DNA from: Lentisphaera marina
Lineage (GTDB): Bacteria; Verrucomicrobiota; Lentisphaeria; Lentisphaerales; Lentisphaeraceae
NCBI RefSeq assembly: GCF_028745505.1
Contig: NZ_JAQZZL010000001.1
Location: 2,167,818-2,231,817 of the forward strand
Length of the DNA stretch: 64,000 nucleotides
Reading direction: 5' to 3'
Part shown: piece after piece, positions 1-8,384 of the stretch
Numbering within the stretch: the first letter of the stretch is position 1
Layout of the letters: each line of letters starts with the position of its first letter
Program-made: the position numbers and the translations under genes
Notes under the pieces: generated by a model
Told to the model about the DNA's origin: nothing
The model's input: the letters and a program-made list of their open reading frames with translations, nothing else
The model's database searches: none

Positions 1-481
1 TAAAATCCACCTTCCTGGTAAAATGCAGGGCTTTGATTACTGGGAAGTGTTACCTGGTCAGGGGAAATATTGGGATCCTGAGTTTGTTACTGAAACAGGG
101 AAAACAATCTACCCAGGAGAGCACTCGAGCGATGTAATTACCCGTCGTGCACTAAACTGGATGAATAATGAGCGCGATAAGAGCAAACCTTTTATGTTGA
201 TGGTTCATTTCAAGGCACCTCATCGCAGCTGGCAGCCAACGACCCGTTGGAAAAAGAAGTTCAGTACCATGACTTTTCCAGAACCCGACACCCTCTTTGA
301 TGACTACCAGGGGCGTGGCACATCTGCTAAATATCAAGATATGAATATTGAACATTCAATGAATATGGCCGGTGATTTAAAAAGTAATAAATCACCGCGT
401 AAGGAATTTTTGAAGAACAAGCCCTTAACAGGCAAAGCCCTTGTTAAATGGAAATACCCAACGGATCGAACTGATGACTAA
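1..481 (+). pseudogene. sulfatase fragment, truncated at both ends of what is visible
   Basis: The frame is open from the window edge (codons begin at base 2; KIHLPG precedes the first Met at 23), so the 5' part with the catalytic cysteine lies outside the window. Visible residues GFDYWEVLPGQG and MLMVHFKAPHRSW are typical of the central part of S1 sulfatases of the heparan/N-acetylglucosamine sulfatase type. The protein stops after KALVKWKY-PTDRTDD. Family members continue for some 200 residues past this point with the second metal site (DNG) and the C-terminal subdomain, and neither is present here. The break falls just after KWKY, so the 3' end has been lost by deletion or rearrangement. 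Probably non-functional. Family assignment is good; the pseudogene call rests on the missing C-terminal half. Confidence 0.7.
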
Positions 482-586
482 GCTACGCATAGACATCAAT
501 CCGATCCGTACTTAATTCACAGCTCACCTCAGCGTTCTTTGAAAAGCTTATACCACCCCGAAAAGCCTTAACCCACTCGTTTATGC

Positions 587-688
587 ATGAAAAAATATAA
601 TCTCTACTTTTGCTTACTTTGCTTATTTCAACTTAGCATTGCATTCGGCGACACAAGAAAGGACAGACAACAACGGCATAAACCTTGA
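587..688 (+). pseudogene. orphan signal-peptide ORF (33 aa), remnant of a secreted protein
   Basis: ATG at 587 opens MKKYNLYFCLLCLFQLSIAF, a good Sec signal peptide (KK, then a hydrophobic core) ending AFGDTRK, and stops after 33 residues. In sulfatases of this genome the segment after such a signal reads KPNxxFIxxDD, so this looks like the start of another secreted gene whose body was deleted. It sits directly downstream of the truncated sulfatase and upstream of a repeat-rich gap. It could be a short real peptide, but remnant is more likely. Confidence 0.4.
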
Positions 689-1112
689 ATAGATTATTCG
701 CTTTGCAAGAAAGGCTTTCTGTCGGTGTGCTGCATCTAAATGTTGTTTGTCTGTCGGTAAAATAATTTGCGGATCTCGCACAATAAATCGTGGTAAGCAA
801 TCGACAGCTCATATAAAGGGCTGTAAGCCCGATAGATTGTAGCGTGCACCGAAAGATTAGCCTCTTAAATATTTTGCTTACGCCATTGGTCTGAGTAGCA
901 AAGATTTAAGAGGCTACAATTTATTGATTCTAGAGGGCTGTAAGCCCGACAGATTCAATACCCTGTGTCGGTACTTTGCACCTTGTGCTCTTAGTTATAT
1001 TTTACGTGCGGCTGTACCGCACGCTACTTTCTGTCGGTGCGCTGCACCTAAAAGAGTATTTTTCACACATACTCTAAAGCTTGTACTACAAGTTCAAACT
1101 TTAGTTTGTTAA
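689..1112. repeat. intergenic repeat region, family R3 (GGGCTGTAAGCCC / TCGGTGC-GCTGCACC)
   Basis: No gene is supported here. The stretch holds several copies of short dyads: GGGCTGTAAGCCC at 826-838 and 935-947, GTGCGG-ctgta-CCGCAC at 1006-1022, and CTGTCGGTG with CTGCA(C/T)CTAAA at about 718-740 and 1031-1051. The same family returns at 60886-61090, including the following AAAGAGTATTTTT tract. It lies at the 3' end of the sulfatase ending at 1113. A 62-codon ORF on the plus strand (924-1112) is made entirely of this repeat and is not a gene. Confidence 0.6.
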
Positions 1113-2663
1113 TTACTTCTTAGTCTTTTTATTCTTACTGGTCTTCCAGTTTTTTTTCATGAATTCTTCGGTGGGTTTGCCAATCTGCTCCGGACGATAT
1201 TGCGCCGGATCGAAGTTTGGGTTCGGCTTAGGAACTAGTCCACCCGTATCCTGGATCACCGCCTCTATGATTCGGTCCATTTCTTTCACTCGTTCGGGGT
1301 AGTTATCAGCCAGGTCATTCATTTCGCCGATGTCTTCAGCCAGGTTGTAAAGATTATAAGCGTGAGCGCCATTTTCGCCCTGGTGGAAAAGGCGAAGCAG
1401 TTTCCAGTCCCCTGAGTGAAGGGAAATGGATGATGGCACCCAATCCGGAACCATAGCAGGAAAAGGGAAGTAGTTTACAAGGCCCTTGCGATTGAGCTTT
1501 TTACCAACTAAAGCCGGACTAATATCAATACCATCAACTTTATGATCCGCTGGGATCTCTATTCCCAATTGATGGAGGATAGTCGGATAAAAATCTGAGG
1601 TTTGAACAAGTTCCTTAGAGCGGGTTTCAGCTTGGGTAAGTCCCGGCCAGGAGATGACAAAGGGAATGCGGATTCCACCTTCACACATGGATGCTTTTCC
1701 TCCACGAAGGGGGTAATTATCCGTCGGGAAAATGCCGTCGAGTTTGCTGTACATATTGCCGCCATTATCGGAGGTGAATATGATAACTGTTTTATTGGCA
1801 ATTCCAGCTTCATCTACCGCGTCAAGTAAAGAACCGACAGCATCATCCATGGATTCAATCATCGCGGCATAAATAGCCGATTGCTGCCTATCTCCAGGCT
1901 TGATCATTTTTTGGTACTTGTCGACTAATTCCTGCTTTGCATCCCAGGGGCCATGTACTGAAAACATCCAGTAATTCATAAAGAATGGATCTTTATTTTT
2001 TACTGAATTCATCCAGGCTATAGCCTCTTCAGCCATGCGGTCTTCAATATGCTCTTTTGGAGAATTGGCTTTAAAGTTTTTATACTTCCATGGAGCCACA
2101 TATGAACCTGCTGGACCTGGACCTGGATGATTTGGTATATCTACATCAAAGCCATGTTCCAGAGGGGAATAAGGCTTAGGGCCTAAGTGCCATTTGCCAA
2201 AATGCCCAGTTGTATAGCCAGCACTTTTAATGAGTTTCCCCAGAGTTGGCAGTTTATTATCGAGACGTGTTACCGTGTCTACCGAGATTACTTTATCACC
2301 GGGAGGGGTATTTTTTTTGTACGTGGGCTCCATGCGAACGGCCTTCGTATGGTGCTCGGGCCTGGTCGCCCCATGTCTTAAGGGAATTTGTCCCGTCAGT
2401 ATGCTCGCCCGAGTTGGAGAACAAAGCGGACTATCCGAATAAGCACGACTAAAAGTCATGCCCCGCTTTGCCAGGCGCTCAATATTCGGGGCCTGATAGA
2501 GTTTGATCGTACCGTAAAGACTTGTATCTGACCAGCCTAAATCATCCGCCAAAATAAAGATGATATTGGCTTACTTACTGCTCTGATCCGCAGCTAAACC
2601 TGAACTTGCTAAAAAGCCATTAGCCGCAACTCCAAGTAAAAGAAATGATAGTAAACGCTTCAT
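1113..2663 (-). pseudogene. arylsulfatase interrupted by an in-frame TAA after the signal peptide
   Basis: Reading from ATG at 2663 gives MKRLLSFLLLGVAANGFLAS, a clear signal peptide. Codon 31 is TAA (2573-2571), and the same frame then continues ANIIFILADDLGWSD to the stop at 1113. About 485 codons follow the stop, with all sulfatase landmarks: metal-binding DD, the formylglycine motif C-S-P-T-R (Cys near codon 81 of the full frame), GKWHLG and TSDNGG. The sequence before the DD would normally read KPNIIFILADD, so the stop replaces what should be a linker codon. The remaining frame could start only at a TTG at 2552, without a signal peptide and inside the conserved core, so export would be lost. 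It is last in the long minus-strand operon, 14 bp after the gene ending at 2678. It is either a recent nonsense mutation or a sequencing error; the rest is intact. Confidence 0.8.
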
Positions 2664-2677
2664 AGAATGCCCTGTTC

Positions 2678-3184
2678 CTAATCTTCTTTTGACGGAGAAA
2701 TGCTTACCTCAATGCCTGCAGGAACGATAAGCAGGTGTGGAATACCAAAAGTTTTCTTCTTTTTACCCGCTAAACCTTGGTGCTCAGGAACAGTAAGTAA
2801 ACCAGCTGGAGCCGACTTCTTATAAATGAGGTCAGTAAATGGTACGTGGTCCCCCATCCAATCCAACTTCATATCTGTCTTTTCCCAAGCTTGTCCCAGT
2901 GTTGGATTCCCACGATCCATTACAGCTAAATAAACTTCTGCGGGAGCACTCAACTTGAAATTCATACCAGCTCCCGGCTTCATTTTATCGCCGCGGTTGA
3001 TGGGATAACATTTAAAGCCTTTTAAGGTTTCAGGAATAGTTGTCACTTTAAATTGACGATCTGCACAGCGCAGCCCCCCTATTTCTAAAGCAGCTTTATG
3101 GCCCGATTTGTTCTCTGCAAAAAGCGATGAACTAAAGCTCATTAAACAAAGTAGTAATAATGCTTTCATTGTGTAGTTTTTCAT
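2678..3184 (-). CDS. secreted protein of unknown function (168 aa)
   Basis: The N-terminus has a Sec signal peptide (MKALLLLCLMSFSSSLFA from Met6), and the mature part is about 145 residues. Recognisable stretches are a CYPINRGDK-like segment near 60-65, FKLSAPAEVYLAVMDRG near 75-92, and a lysine-rich GKKKK near 140. I cannot name the domain; the pattern suggests a small beta-rich extracytoplasmic module. Two starts are possible (MKNYT or MKALL five codons later); neither has a strong ribosome binding site at ideal spacing. It sits between the SGNH esterase (81 bp upstream) and the interrupted sulfatase (14 bp downstream), so it is probably co-transcribed with both and works in the same substrate pathway. 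Confidence 0.65.
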   Translation of the reverse strand: MKNYTMKALLLLCLMSFSSSLFAENKSGHKAALEIGGLRCADRQFKVTTIPETLKGFKCYPINRGDKMKPGAGMNFKLSAPAEVYLAVMDRGNPTLGQAWEKTDMKLDWMGDHVPFTDLIYKKSAPAGLLTVPEHQGLAGKKKKTFGIPHLLIVPAGIEVSISPSKED

Positions 3185-3265
3185 TGTCTTGTCCTTTGTG
3201 ATATTTTGTTAAATTTATTGATTCTTTAGAGTTCTTTATTTACCTTACAAAGCGGTCTTATAAGC

Positions 3266-4240
3266 TCAGCTTAAGTCCACTTTGCTTTTGATTTCTTTAT
3301 ATAAATTTATTGCGAATTCCGCAAAGCCGACATCATTTGGATGCACTCCATCTTCGTAGCGGTCTTCGCGGTGTGACACCATTTTCTGGCCGTCGATAAC
3401 TGTCATCCCCGGGAAGCCAATGAAACTTTGGCGAAGCTTGGAACCGAAGTCGACAAATTTGGCGTAATCCTTTTTATCTTCAAAGGAACGCCATATAGGC
3501 GAAACCAGGACAATGGGTACATCGGGAAAAGTGGCTCGTACGGCTTCCATGTGATCCCTGGCATCCTTAAAAACATCTTCATGCGTACGTCCAGTATTAA
3601 AGTCATTGTTACCATAGGTGCAGGTAATAAGACTTGGATTGACTGTGATATCGGGATCCCAGCTAGCAGCCTCAAAGATGTGTCCTCCAACTCCCTGATT
3701 AAGCATATCCATTTTTAGAAGTTGAGAAAGGCGCCAGGCGCAACTTGAGCCCATTCCACTGCCAGTCATACCCTGGATAATGGAGTCGCCAATATTTAAA
3801 ATCTGACCTTTAGCTTTCGGGGCCGGTCGACAAGTCGCGCCATCCGCAAGTCCCCATGAACTGATACGACAAGTCACAGTATATGGTAAAAGCACAAGGA
3901 TATGACGATCACCTTCACCAGCTAGTTGCAGGCGCCCATTCCAGTGCTTTGGTGGTCCGTCGACACGAACAGTCGCTTGCAGAGCACCATCAATGACGAC
4001 ATCAAGAGCAAGCCAGGAGCGACAATAATCGCCGCAGTAGACTCCTAAATCCAAATAAGGACTATCCGTTATGAGTTCGATACGAATACCAGCTGGGCAG
4101 CGAGCACGAATGTCCCACGTTTCGTTTTTAGCGAAGTGCTTCAACTGTTTATGAGTAAGGCGATGTGGCTGCAAGCCCTGCTCGTTTTGATCAACATGTA
4201 AACAGCCGTGGATGTGGGGGATGAGGGATGATAATTGCAT
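3266..4240 (-). CDS. SGNH/GDSL-type carbohydrate esterase (324 aa)
   Basis: The N-terminal ~140 residues look like a beta-sandwich; an SGNH hydrolase domain follows. All four blocks are visible: GDS with nucleophile Ser153, the glycine block GVGG at 183-186, GNND at 210-213 with the oxyanion Asn, and D-x-x-H with Asp297 and His300 (DGVH). This order with an N-terminal jelly roll fits CE2-like deacetylases, which remove acetyl groups from polysaccharide; the substrate is inferred. No signal peptide is visible, so the product may be cytoplasmic or the true start may differ. ATG 4240 follows the stop of the sulfatase-tail ORF (4242) by one base, which points to coupled translation within the operon. 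Confidence 0.8.
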   Translation of the reverse strand: MQLSSLIPHIHGCLHVDQNEQGLQPHRLTHKQLKHFAKNETWDIRARCPAGIRIELITDSPYLDLGVYCGDYCRSWLALDVVIDGALQATVRVDGPPKHWNGRLQLAGEGDRHILVLLPYTVTCRISSWGLADGATCRPAPKAKGQILNIGDSIIQGMTGSGMGSSCAWRLSQLLKMDMLNQGVGGHIFEAASWDPDITVNPSLITCTYGNNDFNTGRTHEDVFKDARDHMEAVRATFPDVPIVLVSPIWRSFEDKKDYAKFVDFGSKLRQSFIGFPGMTVIDGQKMVSHREDRYEDGVHPNDVGFAEFAINLYKEIKSKVDLS

Positions 4241-4241
4241 C

Positions 4242-4367
4242 TTATTTACCTTTGCCTGACAGATCTTTTGTATTGAGCCACTTATCTATCAAGCTAGTCA
4301 ATTCCGGTACTTTATCGGGCTGTCGCGCTGAAAGAGTTTTATAATTATGTGAATCAATATTTCCCAT
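4242..4367 (-). pseudogene. 41-aa ORF resembling a sulfatase C-terminal tail
   Basis: A short frame from ATG 4367 to TAA 4242 reads MGNIDSHNYKTL then SARQPDKVPELTSLIDKWL. The second part aligns with the extreme C-terminus of the sulfatase at 5709-7004 (ISAQHPEKVKELTNLMDQWL) and with sulfatase tails generally. No catalytic part is present. It lies 3 bp after the propeller gene and 1 bp before the SGNH esterase, so it is probably still translated as part of the operon. It is most likely what remains after deletion of a sulfatase gene body from this cluster. Confidence 0.5.
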
Positions 4368-4370
4368 GGA

Positions 4371-5702
4371 TTATTTTCTCATGGCTGGCAGTTCAACTAA
4401 TTGCATATCAAAGTAGGCTCCGCCGCTTATTGTTTGGTAAAGTCGCTTCCCCTTAAGATTTGGTGACTTCATTTCCTCAATCCTGGCAGAATCAATCAGC
4501 TCAACAGATGCCAGTGAGAACAGGCGCCCGTCGGGAAGAATGGCCAAGGTATCGGAATCACAAACGCGAATGTCACCCGGCGCCATCAAAGGACCATGAT
4601 CAACTCGTTTCTTTGACTTTAAATCATGGGTCACATAATAGACCTGATCCTTGGGCTTGCGCTCGCGGCCTTCCACCTCTACAGCCGGTCCGTGGGCGAG
4701 GTGATGGATCTTTCCGTCAACTAAAAGGAAGGCGAGACGACTGCCTCTAATATTGCCCATGGTATTGAGGTCTACATCCGAGCAGATGCGCGCTAGTGGA
4801 GTAATTGATTTAGTTTTAAGATCTAATTCAAATAAAGAGCATGTTCCCTGATGAGTGGCGTAAATTTTGTCACTACTCGGTGAAAGAAGAGCCATGCGCC
4901 ATTGGGAAGACGCAAGAGCCTTATCATCGGCTTGCCCAACAATCCCCTGCTTCACATTAAGACCGCTTTCAATAATCTTTCCTTGAGCGGGGTCATAGTG
5001 CCAGATTTCGCCATTTTTACGACTTCCATAGACGACTCCGCTTTCGGGATGAACAACTAAACAGCGAGTCACATCTATTGAGTCTGCCATAGCTTTGCTC
5101 TTTCTGTATTGGTCATCAACCTGGCCAAGAATTTTAACTTCTCCCGTGCCAATATCACAGCGCATCAGCAGGCCATTTGGAAAGCTTATGCCGTAAAGAC
5201 AATTGCGCGGAAAGTCCGGCTCCAGAGTTAGAATCCCCTCCAATTTGGGAGCTCGCCCCACAACTTTAGCTTTGCCACTTTTTTGATCATATGCTACAAA
5301 GCAGCCACCGGAATAAGCTTTGCGCTGTCTATGCCATTTGTAGCCGGCGACTCCGAACGCGGTCCCAAAATAAATGACTTTATCATTCTCATAAAAGGGT
5401 GTATGGATCTTACCCTGAGACATTTCACCTCCGGGCCCAACTTTAACGCCGGTCACATGACCTAAATCAAAGGGTTTCTCAAAGTCCTCAGTTTCAGGGT
5501 CATAGGAAAGCACCTCTGCATTCAGGTCCAGCCAATGAGTCAAAAAGCCCATAAAGAGCTTGCCATCCGCTGTTGAACTTAGTGCCAGGTGACTCGCATC
5601 AGCCCAAAGCAGGTCCGGATCATGTAATTTGACGTCGACCTGCTTACTTCCAGTAAAGGACGTGCAAGAAGCCATTAAAAATGCACAAGAGCCAGGCAAC
5701 AT
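4371..5702 (-). CDS. secreted beta-propeller-like protein (443 aa)
   Basis: The first 13 residues end FLMASC, a possible lipobox, but the leader is unusually short. The body shows repeated units typical of WD/YVTN-like propellers: VIYFGTAFGV, GVVYGSRKNGEIWHYD, KIYATHQGTCSLFELDL, GRLFSLASVELID. No enzyme motif was found. ATG 5702 lies 6 bp after the stop of the upstream sulfatase, with AAGGAA inside the sulfatase 3' end as a plausible ribosome binding site. Placement between a sulfatase and an esterase suggests binding or processing of the same glycan; specific function unknown. Confidence 0.65.
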   Translation of the reverse strand: MLPGSCAFLMASCTSFTGSKQVDVKLHDPDLLWADASHLALSSTADGKLFMGFLTHWLDLNAEVLSYDPETEDFEKPFDLGHVTGVKVGPGGEMSQGKIHTPFYENDKVIYFGTAFGVAGYKWHRQRKAYSGGCFVAYDQKSGKAKVVGRAPKLEGILTLEPDFPRNCLYGISFPNGLLMRCDIGTGEVKILGQVDDQYRKSKAMADSIDVTRCLVVHPESGVVYGSRKNGEIWHYDPAQGKIIESGLNVKQGIVGQADDKALASSQWRMALLSPSSDKIYATHQGTCSLFELDLKTKSITPLARICSDVDLNTMGNIRGSRLAFLLVDGKIHHLAHGPAVEVEGRERKPKDQVYYVTHDLKSKKRVDHGPLMAPGDIRVCDSDTLAILPDGRLFSLASVELIDSARIEEMKSPNLKGKRLYQTISGGAYFDMQLVELPAMRK

Positions 5703-5708
5703 TTCAAA

Positions 5709-7004
5709 TCAAGGTTCCTTTGAAAAGACCATGGGAGTGTCTTGCAGCCACTGATCCATCAAGTTTGTGAGTTCCTTGACCTTTTCGGGGTGCTGTGCAG
5801 AAATATCCTTGCGATCATCTGGATCATTTTTTAGATCGTAGAGTTCGTAGCTACCTGGGCGAGCAATGAGTTTATACCAGCCATTGACCACAACACGGGC
5901 GAGTATATCGCTATGCAGTTTATGAGCGGCATCGATATTGATATCGCGATCATAGATGTCGACAAAAATACTGTCACGCTTGGCAAGCAAGTCAGGTTTT
6001 CTTAAATCCAAACCAGACATAGCCTCATCTGGTTCTATACCACAGGCTTTTAAAATAGTTGGAGCTATATCAATTGCACTGGCCAATGTCTCTTTATCGC
6101 GTTGGGGTGAAATAGTTTTCTTGTGGGTTAAAAAGATTGGCGTACGTATGCCTATTTCAACCGCTTCTTTTTTCGAACGTATATAACCACCGACTTCATT
6201 AGGGTCCGGCAGCCAACCATTATCACTGGCATAAACAAAAAGAGTATTGTCGTAAAGATCCTTTTCTTTTAGGAAATTCACCAGTTGGCCACAGGTCTCA
6301 TCAAGCCAGGCAATATTCGCCCAATAACGTGCAGTGGATTCATTGGGGGCCAGATCTTTGTATTTCTGATAGAGACGATCCGGAGCATTGTGGGGTGTAT
6401 GCGGCAGGAAAACACCATACCAAATAAAGAAAGGTCTCTTGTCCTCTTGAGCTTTATTTACGAAGTCGTAAATTGGCTTCATGGTTTTACGGCCAATCTG
6501 AATGCCGTATTTATCCTCAAAACCTTGATCAAGCGGATCGCCTTCCCACCATTTCCCAGTCTTAAAAGTTGCATAGCCATTATCATTTAATTGCTTGACC
6601 ATGGAAGGCGCATTTTTAAGCGAAGCCGTCATAAGGTGAGCATGCTTACGAGTTAGTGTTCTAGCCTCCTTTTTATCCATCGTTTTAAAAGCTTCAATAT
6701 ATTTTGCCGGTATGGAATGATTGCCTCTGACTGCTGTTTGATGCGGGTAAAGTCCCGTCACAATACTCGCCAGTGACGGCCGGCACATGGACGCTGTATC
6801 ATAACCTCGATCATAGACAAGGCCTTCACCCGCTAAACGGTCTATGTGAGGAGTTTTAACGTGTGGGTGTCCCATGAAGCTGTAATCCATCCAGCCGTGA
6901 TCATCGCTCAAAATAAAAACGACATTTGGTTTATCCTGAGCATGAGTCAAAAAGCTGACGACACAACACAGCAAGATGATTAATTTAGTGGGGGTTTTAT
7001 ACAT
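5709..7004 (-). CDS. exported sulfatase with CRPSL-type active site (431 aa)
   Basis: S1-type sulfatase hydrolysing sulfate esters, probably on polysaccharide in the periplasm. The signal peptide ends near HAQ (residue 23). Metal ligands are Asp34-Asp35 in LSDDHGW. The formylglycine cysteine is Cys74 in C-R-P-S-L-A-S. TGKWWEGDP and ASDNGW match the usual substrate and metal blocks, and the C-terminal subdomain (YELYDLKNDPDDRKDI) is complete. The residue normally Arg in C-x-P-S-R is Leu78, a variant I recall in marine PVC sulfatases. It is 28 bp after the TIM-barrel gene and 6 bp before the propeller gene, inside the long operon. Confidence 0.88.
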   Translation of the reverse strand: MYKTPTKLIILLCCVVSFLTHAQDKPNVVFILSDDHGWMDYSFMGHPHVKTPHIDRLAGEGLVYDRGYDTASMCRPSLASIVTGLYPHQTAVRGNHSIPAKYIEAFKTMDKKEARTLTRKHAHLMTASLKNAPSMVKQLNDNGYATFKTGKWWEGDPLDQGFEDKYGIQIGRKTMKPIYDFVNKAQEDKRPFFIWYGVFLPHTPHNAPDRLYQKYKDLAPNESTARYWANIAWLDETCGQLVNFLKEKDLYDNTLFVYASDNGWLPDPNEVGGYIRSKKEAVEIGIRTPIFLTHKKTISPQRDKETLASAIDIAPTILKACGIEPDEAMSGLDLRKPDLLAKRDSIFVDIYDRDINIDAAHKLHSDILARVVVNGWYKLIARPGSYELYDLKNDPDDRKDISAQHPEKVKELTNLMDQWLQDTPMVFSKEP

Positions 7005-7032
7005 AATTTTCTACCGTATTTTTTAAAATTTT

Positions 7033-8376
7033 CTATCTAAAGTGCTTTGACCATTTTGATTTCTGAAGGCCGCGCTTAACCGCATCCAGGTTTTTCAATT
7101 GCGCTCCGCCGTAATGACTTAAGGCATAACCATCACAGCCGGTGTATGAGGATAGTTCGGCACTTTTCTCCAGGATGGCTGGATTCTTACCGCGGATATC
7201 CAAAGCAGCCACCCAGTGAACGTGATCACCGGCAACTTTTTCAAAGTTCTCCAGGTACTTCACTTTCTCGTGGACGAGCTTCATGTTGTCCTGATGTTCC
7301 ACAAAAGCATTGGCTCGGATGGAATCGATATGATTCATAAAAGAAGGCAGGTCAATACCAGAGTAATAACTATGGGTACGGACGTAATGATTCCAGCGAA
7401 TGTCGATTTTTGGATTGAAGGATTTCGCCGCAGTACTGATCAAATGGAAAAAGTTATTTATTGACTCACAACGGAAATCCAGCCAACGTTTTAATACAGG
7501 ATTTTGCTTAAGATACTCTTCAGCAGTAATGCCGGAATCCATGATCGCTTTCTTATCCTGTTTTGCCAGAATAAGAAGTTCTTTCTTCGCTTCCTCAAGG
7601 TCAAAACCTTTCTTTTTAGCCGCAAGGACACAATTATTACAGAAGCATCCGCCTTTTTCCGGAGCGACTAAAGCCCATTCAATGGGGTCAGGAGGGATAT
7701 TTTGCACCAAATATTTTATTGGAAGCACGTAGGGAACCAAACAAGTCTGTATGTAGTCCAAATCGTAGTTAGCCGCAAGATCTGAATAGAGTCCCACAGC
7801 GTATTCCTGAAACTCGGGACTATTATGGCAAACGACTGGCTCTTTGTAATTATGTGTGATTACAGGCTTTCCGAAGACGTTTATTTGAATGGCATCCGGC
7901 AACTCTTCTTGTAGCCTTATGGGATCAATCCAGGCGTGAAAGAGCTCAACTGCGGACTTCATCTTTCTTTTACGCAAGGCCGTCGTGAGGTCCTCTACCC
8001 AATCTGATTTTGCCAGAAAATCCCGCTTAGTTCGCAGCGGTTTGATCTTGCCATAGTGTTTCATATCCGGTTTCCAGTAAATATGGCAATCTTCACATGT
8101 ATAAGACTTTCTTACGGGATTATGTGGATAATCACCACCACGGAACGGGCGGATGGATTGAGAAAGGTTACACATGTAGATTGAATTGGCCCCAGCCCTT
8201 CCCTGCAAGTTGTCCAGAACATTCTCTATACCTTCATCAGCCAAATCCCAGGGAAAAACACTGGCGGAAATTTCCGGTACATTGCCCAGCTCTTTGGCAT
8301 GTAAGAACTGCAAAGGTGCAGCCACACCGGTCATACCAAGGGCTTTTATAAAATTCCTTCTCGTTAAATCAGTCAT
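7033..8376 (-). CDS. Tat-exported TIM-barrel, glycoside-hydrolase-like protein (447 aa)
   Basis: The N-terminus MTDLTRRNFIKALGMTGVAA is a twin-arginine signal. The body contains TIM-barrel-like strands (YIQTCLVPYVLP, DIRWNHYVRTHSYY, HVHWVAALDIRG) and a cysteine cluster GGCFCNNC near residue 243 that also occurs in putative glycoside-hydrolase-like proteins of PVC bacteria. A further YTCEDC lies near residue 92. Candidate acidic catalytic residues cannot be picked by eye. Tat export suggests a folded or metal-containing protein. It begins 8 bp after the dehydrogenase gene, so the two are probably translated from one message. Family assignment is tentative. Confidence 0.6.
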   Translation of the reverse strand: MTDLTRRNFIKALGMTGVAAPLQFLHAKELGNVPEISASVFPWDLADEGIENVLDNLQGRAGANSIYMCNLSQSIRPFRGGDYPHNPVRKSYTCEDCHIYWKPDMKHYGKIKPLRTKRDFLAKSDWVEDLTTALRKRKMKSAVELFHAWIDPIRLQEELPDAIQINVFGKPVITHNYKEPVVCHNSPEFQEYAVGLYSDLAANYDLDYIQTCLVPYVLPIKYLVQNIPPDPIEWALVAPEKGGCFCNNCVLAAKKKGFDLEEAKKELLILAKQDKKAIMDSGITAEEYLKQNPVLKRWLDFRCESINNFFHLISTAAKSFNPKIDIRWNHYVRTHSYYSGIDLPSFMNHIDSIRANAFVEHQDNMKLVHEKVKYLENFEKVAGDHVHWVAALDIRGKNPAILEKSAELSSYTGCDGYALSHYGGAQLKNLDAVKRGLQKSKWSKHFR

Positions 8377-8384
8377 ACTATCTC

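Noticed and set aside
924..1112. 62-codon ORF on the plus strand
   Set aside because: It consists of R3 repeat DNA, has no homology or ribosome binding site, and similar frames arise in the other R3 copies.
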